Positions 7,227 to 14,778 of a stretch of 33,858 nucleotides of DNA are shown piece after piece. Source of the stretch: a virus; IMG/VR virus record IMGVR_UViG_3300033146_000813, positions 1 through 33,858 of that record, one strand, 5' to 3'. The notes under the pieces were generated by a model. The model saw only the letters and a program-made list of their open reading frames with translations. It was not told where the DNA came from and ran no database searches. Every line of letters begins with the position of its first letter. The stretch's first letter is position 1. The position numbers and the translations under genes were made by a program.

Positions 7227-8687
7227 ATGGAAACTACATTTATAAAAGAAACTGAAAACTTTATATACAAAGAAATCGCAAAAAATACTAATAAATTATT
7301 TGGCAAAAATAAGACAGCTTCTTTAAGTACAGGTATATTTTTAAAGTTGCCTATTGAAATTAGACTAGAAAAAGTAAAAGAACCTTTACCAAGGCTCTAT
7401 AAAGATTTAAAAACTTTCTTTCCTACTTATTTTAGTGCACATGTAGAATATAAAAATTCTGCAACAGTATACTTTACTTTTTTCTACCATTCAGAAAAAG
7501 AATTAAAAGCTTTAACTAGAGATATGCATTATAGAGGAATGTTTTATACATTTACTTACTTACATGAATTACAACACATTTTAAGAAAACATAACACAGT
7601 TGCATATAAAACTCTTATGGAGAATATTGCAAAGAACACTAGTAACCCACACGAACTAGCAAATGTAGCAGAAGATTATGCTATAAACTACTCGCTTAAA
7701 GATTTATTTATATTAGCTAAAATGAAATCACAATGGCTAGAAATTGAAGCCTGTGTTTTATACAATAGTACATACCATACAGAAAAATTATCAGATATAG
7801 AAATCTTAAAAAAATTAGTAGAAGATTTACCTACAATTAGCGCCCAAGAAGAAAATGGCTGGATGAAAATTGAAGTAGAAGGTAAAAGCTTCAAAGAAAA
7901 AATTCAAGAAGATGCTGCCGAAGGAGACGCTGAAGGCGAAGATACAAGCAAAGGTACAGGCGGTAAAGATAAAACATCAACAACAATAGATGATTCAGAT
8001 ATCTCTAAATCAGATTTAGCTGATGCTATTCAAGATATTATTACAAATAGTACTAAAGGAACTGCTGCCGGAGACTTGATAGAAGAACTTTTTAATTCTA
8101 TAAAAGTTGAAACAGGATGGTTTAAAAAGATTAAAGCAGCCTTTAAACGTCAAGTTTATTATAAAACTCACGATTACTCTACTAGCTGGTCTAACATGAA
8201 TAATACATATAGAAGAATATATAAAAGCCCTAAAAAGTTTTTCTTTGATAATAAAATAGATATAATTTTATCAGTAGATCATAGTGGTTCTATGGCTACA
8301 ACAGATTTACAAAAATTATTATATTTAATAGAATCTGAAAGTACTAAAATTAGTAAACTTACAGTATTGATACATGATACACGAGTTGTAAAAACATTTA
8401 CAATAACAGATGATTATGATATAACAAACTCTCCTGATTTCATAGAAGCACTAGCTACAAGACATGTGGTAGGTGGAACTAGTCATGACGATGTGTTTAG
8501 AACAATAGAAGAAATGAAAATAGTAGATAGAGATAAAGTAATATATATGAGCTTTAGTGATAATCAAAGTGATATTGAACAAACTATAGGTAAGTATCCT
8601 ATTATGCAAAAATTAACAAAGTATTGGATATGTGCAGGGATAAATAAACCAGTTAAAACATCTGGTACAAATATATTTATGGTGTAG
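7227..8687 (+). CDS. VWA protein with N-terminal metallopeptidase-like domain (DUF2201 type)
   Basis: 486 aa in two parts. The N-terminal half contains YLHELQHILRKH (about 112-122), a zincin HExxH with a further His, and NVAEDYAINYSL (about 147-157), which could supply the third ligand. An acidic Gly/Glu/Asp/Lys linker spans about 224-262. The C-terminal half is a VWA-like domain with the MIDAS motif SVDHSGSM (349-356), a VGGTSHDDVF threonine loop (about 415-424) and VIYMSFSDNQSD near 438. The order matches the putative metallopeptidase plus VWA-like architecture of DUF2201 proteins. Such proteins partner with MoxR-type ATPases, encoded here at 5316-6509. The zinc site could be catalytic or structural. 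It is probably cytoplasmic, since there is no signal peptide. Confidence 0.85.
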   Translation: METTFIKETENFIYKEIAKNTNKLFGKNKTASLSTGIFLKLPIEIRLEKVKEPLPRLYKDLKTFFPTYFSAHVEYKNSATVYFTFFYHSEKELKALTRDMHYRGMFYTFTYLHELQHILRKHNTVAYKTLMENIAKNTSNPHELANVAEDYAINYSLKDLFILAKMKSQWLEIEACVLYNSTYHTEKLSDIEILKKLVEDLPTISAQEENGWMKIEVEGKSFKEKIQEDAAEGDAEGEDTSKGTGGKDKTSTTIDDSDISKSDLADAIQDIITNSTKGTAAGDLIEELFNSIKVETGWFKKIKAAFKRQVYYKTHDYSTSWSNMNNTYRRIYKSPKKFFFDNKIDIILSVDHSGSMATTDLQKLLYLIESESTKISKLTVLIHDTRVVKTFTITDDYDITNSPDFIEALATRHVVGGTSHDDVFRTIEEMKIVDRDKVIYMSFSDNQSDIEQTIGKYPIMQKLTKYWICAGINKPVKTSGTNIFMV

Positions 8688-8691
8688 TATA

Positions 8692-9012
8692 ATGAATGTT
8701 AGAAAACGTAATTGGAAAATATTTAGATTAAGAGGTATTTTGCCTCAAGTAATTAATTTAATTCCTACGGATATTGCAGAAAGATTGCCTCATAATACCT
8801 TATTGAATTTAAATACTGCAATTCAAGATATTACTAAAGTAATAAATGAAAGAAAAAGAAAAAATTTCACATGTGCACTATGCTCAGATATCTCAACATT
8901 AAAAATAACAAAAAATAAAAAAGCTTTTACATGTGATATATGTAATAATTATGCTGAAAAACTTTATTTAATAAAGGACCCCTATGCTGCCAATACAAAT
9001 AATAGTCAATAA
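8692..9012 (+). CDS. Zinc-ribbon protein
   Basis: 106 aa. Two CxxC knuckles, FTCALCSD (Cys 61 and 64) and FTCDICNN (Cys 81 and 84), separated by 16 residues, form a classic treble-clef or zinc-ribbon pattern. The N-terminal 55 residues are basic and helical. It could bind nucleic acid or act as a protein-protein adaptor. It begins four bases after the VWA gene and overlaps the next by 29 bases, so it belongs to the same coupled cluster. No family recognised beyond the zinc ribbon. Confidence 0.65.
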   Translation: MNVRKRNWKIFRLRGILPQVINLIPTDIAERLPHNTLLNLNTAIQDITKVINERKRKNFTCALCSDISTLKITKNKKAFTCDICNNYAEKLYLIKDPYAANTNNSQ

Positions 9013-9226
9013 TAAACATATAAATTTATTAGATACTTTACCACAAGAAATTAATAGTTTGAATATAGCAATATTAATGCCTATTAGAGTTAGACCTGAA
9101 GCTATTTTTGCAATAAAAAAATGGTTAAATGCTTTAGCTAATAATATTACTTGTGATTTTATAACCTATAATAATGTATTAATAAATACAAACGAAATTA
9201 AACTTTTTAAGGACTTAAATGAATAA
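8984..9226 (+). CDS. Small unrecognised protein
   Basis: 80 aa, not recognised. ATG 8984 is preceded by AAAGGA at ideal spacing inside the zinc-ribbon gene, which supports it as a real overlapping gene. The sequence has alternating hydrophobic and polar segments (IQIIVNNKHINLLDTL near the start, AIFAIKKWLNALANN in the middle) and no cysteine cluster or membrane helix. It overlaps the following gene by 8 bases. Confidence 0.6.
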   Translation: MLPIQIIVNNKHINLLDTLPQEINSLNIAILMPIRVRPEAIFAIKKWLNALANNITCDFITYNNVLINTNEIKLFKDLNE

Positions 9227-9908
9227 ATTTGAATACACTTTACTAATTGATAAAATAGAAAAAATGAAAACGTTAAAAGATAAAGAAGCATTGCTACGTA
9301 AGTTAGCTAAAGATTACAGTAAAGACTTACACCAATATACTTGGGGTAATTTACAAAATCTAGACGTGGTACTTCCATATAAATGTTATGCTAAAACTTT
9401 AAAGGCTTATGATGGGAAATATTTGCCATTATTTTTACAAGATACTTATAAAGATACTTCTACTGTATTATTAGATTATGCCGTAGAAAATAAAATTGAG
9501 TATGACCAACTATGTGATATGTTTGAATTTACTGATACAATACGAATGTCTTCTAGTTATTTATTAAGATTTGTACCTACTTTAGCTTTAATAGTTAAAG
9601 ATAGAGAGTTGCCTTTTAAAATTAAATATAATTTTTATACTGATAGTAAATATAATGCACTAATGACTGTAGACAAAAACAATAGATTTATACCTAACTT
9701 TACAGAAATTATAGAACTAGAAGAAGTAAAAAGAAGCTTACCTTCAGATATAAAATATACTATTATTGAAGAACTATTAGAAGAACGTTATAAAAATATA
9801 AACGCTCCTGATACTACTCATCATACTGCAACCTTAATTAAACAATATGCAATAAATTTAAATACTGTTATAGACACTGTAATAACAAAAATGAAAGGAT
9901 TAAAATGA
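9219..9908 (+). CDS. Unrecognised protein with M-N-K-F start
   Basis: 229 aa, not recognised. It begins MNKFEYTLLIDKIEKM, sharing the opening pattern of the small ORFs at 6515, 6748 and 6978, but is longer, with an added ~190 residues of mixed helix and strand (for example TYKDTSTVLLDYAVENKIEY and TIIEELLEERYKNI). AAGGA lies upstream of ATG 9219. The stop overlaps the next ATG (ATGA), and the sequence AAAGGATTAAAATGA serves as ribosome binding site, C-terminus and start at once. The shared N-terminus suggests a common docking or targeting element within this cluster. Confidence 0.75.
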   Translation: MNKFEYTLLIDKIEKMKTLKDKEALLRKLAKDYSKDLHQYTWGNLQNLDVVLPYKCYAKTLKAYDGKYLPLFLQDTYKDTSTVLLDYAVENKIEYDQLCDMFEFTDTIRMSSSYLLRFVPTLALIVKDRELPFKIKYNFYTDSKYNALMTVDKNNRFIPNFTEIIELEEVKRSLPSDIKYTIIEELLEERYKNINAPDTTHHTATLIKQYAINLNTVIDTVITKMKGLK

Positions 9909-10330
9909 GAGTAATAGAAGTAACTTCTGTGTACTATCATGTACAACTAAATCTATTACCAAAAGACCTGAGAAAATTTATAAGCAAACAAGTAGATGCT
10001 GATAAATTTTATTTAGTATTTGATAATACAGGGCTACCGGCAGGAGGTTTTGGAACAACCTCACAAGGGTGGCTACTAGGCTTATTTAGCCTTAAAAAAC
10101 AACTAGGTGACTCAATACTTGACTTAGGAATAGAACAGCTTAAAATCGATTCTCAGGAAGATGTGATGAAACTTTTTTGTACAGGAGAATTCTTACGTAA
10201 AATGTATTTTAAAAAAGGATTTGATGTCTACTCTATTGTAGAATGGGATAAGAGAGAAGCGCCTAAAGATTGGAATTATAAAAAATACGGCAGTCCTCCC
10301 TTATACTTTATGAGAAAAACAAAGGATTAA
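9905..10330 (+). CDS. GNAT-like acetyltransferase-fold protein
   Basis: 141 aa with a GNAT-like layout: a central strand with a substrate-type remark (FYLVFDNTGLPAGGFG near 36-51), a glycine-containing turn region followed by a long helix (LFSLKKQLGDSILDLGIEQL), a strand ending in FCTG, then LRKMYFKKGFDVYSI, the typical tail in which a Tyr/Phe precedes KxGF, and a C-terminal DWNYKKYGSPPLYFM. The classic acetyl-CoA loop R/QxxGxG/A is not clear, so catalysis is unproven. Many phages encode GNAT-like proteins of this kind. It sits between the AAA+/VWA cluster and DNA polymerase, overlapping upstream by 4 bases. Confidence 0.6.
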   Translation: MRVIEVTSVYYHVQLNLLPKDLRKFISKQVDADKFYLVFDNTGLPAGGFGTTSQGWLLGLFSLKKQLGDSILDLGIEQLKIDSQEDVMKLFCTGEFLRKMYFKKGFDVYSIVEWDKREAPKDWNYKKYGSPPLYFMRKTKD

Positions 10331-10331
10331 T

Positions 10332-11660
10332 ATGTTACTAGCTCCTTATACTATACCTAATTCTAAACATTATAAAAATAATAAGACTAAAATTATAGGA
10401 GTTAAAAAAATTAAATGGTTTACAACTCCTCATAGAACTATTTTTGTACATAAAGAAGGGGTTTACCAAAATATTAAATATGAAGAATTTAATCCAGGTT
10501 CAAGAAATCATATTAAACTTTGGATGGAGCATGACTTTGGATATAAGTTCCCTTACTACACCCCTAAAGGCGGTGTCAAGGTAGATGTAGAATCTTTAGA
10601 AAATATGGAACACCCTGCAGGTAAACTACTTAAACGTTATTTAAAAGTATCTAAAGACCAATCCCAAATCGGAGGAGCAGATGGTAGTTTAATTAAAAAC
10701 TACAATCCTGATATTCACGGAGTAACTTCTAGAGTAGATATTAATGGTACAGTTACAGGAAGATTTACAAGTAGTTCTATTAATTTAAATCAAATACCTA
10801 GCCAACAAGAATTCAGAGAATTATTTACTGCACCTAAAGGGTGGAGTTTTTTAGGAAGTGATTTTGATGGCCAAGAAAATGTAGTACTTGCAGAACTACT
10901 TCTTCCTTATGATAAAGGTAGATTAAGAGATATCATTGTGTCAGGAGATAAAGCTAAAGGCACAGATCTACATTCTATTAATGCAAAAGCCTGCCACGTA
11001 ACACGTTCACAGAGTAAGCCCTTGTGGTTTGGATTCTTATTTGGGTCATCCCCTACTTTAACAGGATATACGTTATTAGGAGATGATGAGTATACTAAAT
11101 ACACACAAGAAGAATTTAAAGCTATGGATAAAAAGTTGAAACGTAGAATTATTACAATGAACAATAAAAAATTTTATCCTATAAAAAAAGATGCTCTTAT
11201 TCCTTATAATAAACATGTAGTAGAACAAGCAATATTTGGTAAACACACCCAAGAAAAGCTAATTAAATCTACTACAGGGTTAGCTGAACTAATTAAAGAT
11301 TTAAAAATTAAAGCAAAGAGAGATGGGTATCTCATAATGCCTGGTGGCCGTCGAGTTCAAGTACGTCATGAACATGCGGCTTTAAATAGTGCAACTCAAG
11401 GTGCTGGGGGAGAAGCTATGAAATATTTTCTAACTACTGTTATGGAAAGAGCAGAAAAAGCAGGATTAATTCATGGTGAACATTTTAAACTTCAAGCAAC
11501 TATATACGACGAAACTGATTATATAGTAAAAGATGATAAGATAGAAATATTAACTGAAGTTATAGCAGGTACTTATGAAGCAATCTCTAGAAAATTAGGA
11601 ATGACCTGTACATTTACCGGAGAAATTTTAGTTGGACCTGACTGGTGGAGTTGCCATTAA
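10332..11660 (+). CDS. Family A DNA polymerase, polymerase domain only
   Basis: 442 aa. FNPGSR at 53-58 and VTGRFTSS near 141-148 mark the T7-like thumb/palm entry. Motif A is LGSDFDGQENVVLAE (Asp 177), motif B is RSQSKPLWFGFLFG (Arg 225, Lys 229, Phe-Gly repeats), QGAGGEAMK follows near 356, and motif C is TIYDETDY near 390 in place of the usual HDE. The polymerase active site therefore looks intact. The N-terminus starts only ~50 residues before FNPGSR, so the 3'-5' exonuclease domain found in T7 or Pol I enzymes is absent from this ORF, and no exonuclease-like ORF is adjacent. AAGGATTAAT precedes ATG 10332. The upstream frame carries a different gene, so this is a genuinely separate ORF, probably half of a split polymerase. 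Confidence 0.9.
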   Translation: MLLAPYTIPNSKHYKNNKTKIIGVKKIKWFTTPHRTIFVHKEGVYQNIKYEEFNPGSRNHIKLWMEHDFGYKFPYYTPKGGVKVDVESLENMEHPAGKLLKRYLKVSKDQSQIGGADGSLIKNYNPDIHGVTSRVDINGTVTGRFTSSSINLNQIPSQQEFRELFTAPKGWSFLGSDFDGQENVVLAELLLPYDKGRLRDIIVSGDKAKGTDLHSINAKACHVTRSQSKPLWFGFLFGSSPTLTGYTLLGDDEYTKYTQEEFKAMDKKLKRRIITMNNKKFYPIKKDALIPYNKHVVEQAIFGKHTQEKLIKSTTGLAELIKDLKIKAKRDGYLIMPGGRRVQVRHEHAALNSATQGAGGEAMKYFLTTVMERAEKAGLIHGEHFKLQATIYDETDYIVKDDKIEILTEVIAGTYEAISRKLGMTCTFTGEILVGPDWWSCH

Positions 11661-11677
11661 ATTAAATAAGGAGCAAT

Positions 11678-11944
11678 ATGACAGATTCAATTAGAGCTAA
11701 AGGAACACATGTAAAAGTTAAATCAACTTCAAGAATACATGAAGGCGTTGAAGGTATTGTAGATAAATGTTACAATAAATATACATTTAGTGAAACAATA
11801 CAAATAAAACTAGATAAAAAATATATAAAACATAGAGCAGGTTATAAAAGTAGAATACCTTATTCTAAAGAACTTAGAGAAGGAAAATTTATTATGACTT
11901 ATGCTAAAGACTTAAGAGAAATACCAAAGGAAACAAATGGGTAA
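11678..11944 (+). CDS. Small basic protein, possibly KOW/SH3-like
   Basis: 88 aa, highly basic. The N-terminal half (IRAKGTHVKVKSTSRIHEGV followed by GIVDKCYNKY) has the spacing of small barrel domains that begin with a G-x-x-V-x-V strand and a V/I-x-G-x-V turn. This is a fold guess only. A strong AAGGAG lies at the right distance before ATG 11678. It overlaps the HTH-metallophosphoesterase gene by 8 bases, so a nucleic-acid-related role beside the polymerase is plausible but unproven. Confidence 0.6.
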   Translation: MTDSIRAKGTHVKVKSTSRIHEGVEGIVDKCYNKYTFSETIQIKLDKKYIKHRAGYKSRIPYSKELREGKFIMTYAKDLREIPKETNG

Positions 11945-13100
11945 AACATATAATAAAGAAATTGAAAATTGGCAAGACCTTTTAAAAGAATTTGCTGAAG
12001 GTGCCAGTTTAACAGAACTTTCAAAAAAGTATAACATTCATAAATCAAGTTTAAAGTATAAACTAGCTAAAGCTGGAAAAACAAAAGATTCTAGATTTAA
12101 AGGAAAAGTAGATATTTTAAGAGATGCTCCTGAAGGACAATTTATTAAAAAAGTATCTTCTTTATTGGATGCTGATGGTAATGTTAAAATACAATGGGTC
12201 AGTACAAATAAAAAAGATGAAGATAGATATAAAGCATTTAAACAAGCTATCGAAAGTGTTACTACTCAAATTACACCTGCCTCTCCACGTAAACATACTA
12301 AACATACTAATAAAGATATGATGACAGTTTACTCAATAGGAGATGCACATATTGGGTTACTTGCACACCACTTAGAAACTGGTGAAGATCACGATCTAAA
12401 AATAGCAGAAGAAGATTTATTAAAAGCTATGGGAATGTTAGTTACACAATCATTACCTACACAAACTGCATTTATTGTAGATGTAGGAGATTTCTTTCAT
12501 GCAGATAATGCTTTAAATGAAACAGCAGCACATGGTAATAAGTTAGATGTGGACGGTAGATACGCTAAAGTACTGGATATAGGTTTAAACCTAACAGTTA
12601 AATTGGTTGAAGAAGCATTAACAAAACATAAGAATGTAATTTGGAGAAGTGCTATTGGTAACCACAATGAACATAGTGCTATTATGATGTCTGCATTTTT
12701 AAAAGCTTGGTTTAAAGATGAGCCTCGTGTAACAATTGCAGATACTCCCAACATGTTTTACTACCATACATTTGGAAAAAATTTAATAGGTGTAACACAT
12801 GGGCATACTGTAAAAGCAGAAAAACTAGGTGAAGTTATGTCTGTTGACTGTAAAAGTAAATGGAGTGAAACTAACCATCGTTACTGGTATACAGGACATA
12901 TACACCATCAATCGGTTAAAGAGTTTACTAACTGTATAGTAGAAACATTTAACACATTGGCAGGTAAAGATGCTTGGCATAGTTCTTATGGTTATAGAAG
13001 TAAACAGTCTATGAAAGCTATAACACTCCATAAAGAATTTGGAGAAGTTAGTAGAAACACTGTAACTCTTGCTATGGTTAGAAATACAAAGAGTAAATAA
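11937..13100 (+). CDS. Metallophosphoesterase with N-terminal HTH
   Basis: 387 aa. Residues about 12-48 form a resolvase/Psq-like HTH (ASLTELSKKYNIHKSSLKYK). The calcineurin-like phosphoesterase domain spans about 128-385 with SIGDAHIGL (136-138 metal ligands), DVGDFFHAD (184-190), IGNHNEH (240-246), THGHT (287-291) and YTGHIHHQS (318-326), so the di-metal centre is complete. Proteins of this type are common in phage replication regions and may be nucleases or phosphodiesterases of the Mre11 superfamily; the substrate is unknown. The start overlaps the previous gene, and the stop overlaps the next start (TAATG). Unlike the phosphatase at 350-1008, this gene is intact. Confidence 0.87.
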   Translation: MGKTYNKEIENWQDLLKEFAEGASLTELSKKYNIHKSSLKYKLAKAGKTKDSRFKGKVDILRDAPEGQFIKKVSSLLDADGNVKIQWVSTNKKDEDRYKAFKQAIESVTTQITPASPRKHTKHTNKDMMTVYSIGDAHIGLLAHHLETGEDHDLKIAEEDLLKAMGMLVTQSLPTQTAFIVDVGDFFHADNALNETAAHGNKLDVDGRYAKVLDIGLNLTVKLVEEALTKHKNVIWRSAIGNHNEHSAIMMSAFLKAWFKDEPRVTIADTPNMFYYHTFGKNLIGVTHGHTVKAEKLGEVMSVDCKSKWSETNHRYWYTGHIHHQSVKEFTNCIVETFNTLAGKDAWHSSYGYRSKQSMKAITLHKEFGEVSRNTVTLAMVRNTKSK

Positions 13101-13354
13101 TGTATATGTTTATACTCATGTTCGGTTTACAGCTAGCCTTTCAACTAACTAGAACATTAGGAACTAGAGTTATTTCTAAAGACCACTTAACTTTAACTAT
13201 TATTACAACAATAATAATACAAGCCTTATGGCTTGTAACAACAGCTATGGGAGTGCACGCAGCTTTTGAACTAGACACTGCTCAAATTGTTGCATATATG
13301 TTAGGTGGTACTATGGGAGCATACATAGCTATGAAAATAAAATTTTTAAAATAA
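13100..13354 (+). CDS. Small inner-membrane protein, three predicted helices
   Basis: 84 aa with three hydrophobic segments: FILMFGLQLAFQLTRTLG (about 4-21), LTIITTIIIQALWLVTTAM (about 32-50) and IVAYMLGGTMGAYIAM (about 63-78). A short basic end KIKFLK predicts an internal C-terminus. No holin-like dual-start or lysis neighbour is present, so a lysis role is not supported. The start overlaps the stop of the metallophosphoesterase gene (TAATG). It may tether a replication component to the membrane, but that is only a guess from its position. Confidence 0.7.
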   Translation: MYMFILMFGLQLAFQLTRTLGTRVISKDHLTLTIITTIIIQALWLVTTAMGVHAAFELDTAQIVAYMLGGTMGAYIAMKIKFLK

Positions 13355-13362
13355 GGAATTAG

Positions 13363-14769
13363 ATGTTAAAACTATATAGACAAAGTCTAGAAGAAGCTGG
13401 ATGCTTTAAAGATACTTTTCCAAAAGCATTTGAAGCAACAGCTAAAGCAATTCCTGGCAATATTCCTTATAGAATGAAAGTATTAATGGCCGCTACAGAA
13501 TTAATAGTATATGCAGGGCATTTACGAAAATCTATAGACTGGCATGGTACTAGTATACCGGTTAATATAATTTCATTCTTAATTGGAAAAAGTGGATCAG
13601 GAAAAGGAATGTCTATTAAAAACATAAATAATGTATTAATAGATGGATATAAAAAGATAGATGAACATAGAGAAACTCAAGCAAGAGTAGTAGCGATTGA
13701 AAATGCAGAAGCAGATGGTAAGAAAGCAAAAGAATGGCGTAAATACTATTCAAAGCCTAGAAGCCTCAAAGCAGGCATTTCTACCTTACAAGGTATGATG
13801 AAACACCTTGCTACTCTAGAAGCCGGTAAACTCGGTGCTGGATACCTTTATGTGGATGAAATAGGATCTGAGTTAGCAAGTAATAAAGATCTTGCAGAAA
13901 ATATAGTAGCATTAGCAGTAGGGTATGATACAGGAGAAATAGCTCCTAAATTACTTAAAGATGATACTAATCAATTAGATCCTATAAAAAATTTACCTTA
14001 CTCTGCTTTATTGTTTGGGTCACCTGCAAATATCATATACGATGAAGTAGTTAAAAAGAAATTTAAAGAAGAATTTGATACAAAATTAAGTAGAAGGTCT
14101 GTTTTTGTATTTATTAAAGATAAACCTAAAATTCCTGTATTCAAATCTACAGCAGAATCTAGAGAATTTTTTAGAAAAGAATTCGAAGAAGCAGAAGAAA
14201 CTATAACTAAATTAAAACCTTATTTTACTTCTCTAGTAGATTCCACAACTCACGTACCTCTAAAGGTTAGTAGAGAAGTAGAAGATTTATTTAGTGATTA
14301 TAAAGGGTATAATGAGTGGTTCGCAGAAGAAATGTCTAAACAGTATCCAACGTCTATTTTACATAGACAACACCTACAATGGAAAAGTTTAAAAATTGCT
14401 GGAGCACTAGCCATTTTAAACGGGGATAATGAAATAAATAAAGGACATTTTGTAGAAGCAGTAAATTTTTCTGAAATATATGCAAAAGATATGCAAGAAT
14501 TTGAAAAAGAATTAAGTAAAGAACCTTATGAAATATTTTGTGATTATATGAAAACAATATCTCAAAAAGGTTACGCTAGTATATCTGTCCATAAACTTAA
14601 AAAAATGGGATTCATAAAAGGAGCAGGAGCAATACAAAATAAAATAATTGAACTTGTCTCTTTGGCTAAAACATATGACGATGTTAATACTTACGAAGTA
14701 TCTAATAATTATATTCATTTTTATGAAGGAGTGGAAGAACTTACTACAGAACGAGATGAATTATTATAA
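13363..14769 (+). CDS. Phage DUF3987-like P-loop ATPase, probable replicative helicase
   Basis: 468 aa. A helical N-terminus is followed by a RecA/AAA-type core with IGKSGSGKG (Walker A, 74-82), LYVDEIGSEL (Walker B, about 162-171), LLFGSPANI (sensor-like, about 217-224) and KLSRRSVFVF (candidate arginine finger, about 241-250). The C-terminal ~100 residues look like a small winged-helix-type module (VHKLKKMGFIKGAGAIQNKI). The adjacent primase and upstream polymerase point to a replication role, most likely DNA unwinding or loading. DUF3987-type assignment is from pattern recall, and helicase activity is inferred. Confidence 0.75.
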   Translation: MLKLYRQSLEEAGCFKDTFPKAFEATAKAIPGNIPYRMKVLMAATELIVYAGHLRKSIDWHGTSIPVNIISFLIGKSGSGKGMSIKNINNVLIDGYKKIDEHRETQARVVAIENAEADGKKAKEWRKYYSKPRSLKAGISTLQGMMKHLATLEAGKLGAGYLYVDEIGSELASNKDLAENIVALAVGYDTGEIAPKLLKDDTNQLDPIKNLPYSALLFGSPANIIYDEVVKKKFKEEFDTKLSRRSVFVFIKDKPKIPVFKSTAESREFFRKEFEEAEETITKLKPYFTSLVDSTTHVPLKVSREVEDLFSDYKGYNEWFAEEMSKQYPTSILHRQHLQWKSLKIAGALAILNGDNEINKGHFVEAVNFSEIYAKDMQEFEKELSKEPYEIFCDYMKTISQKGYASISVHKLKKMGFIKGAGAIQNKIIELVSLAKTYDDVNTYEVSNNYIHFYEGVEELTTERDELL

Positions 14770-14778
14770 GGATTAACC

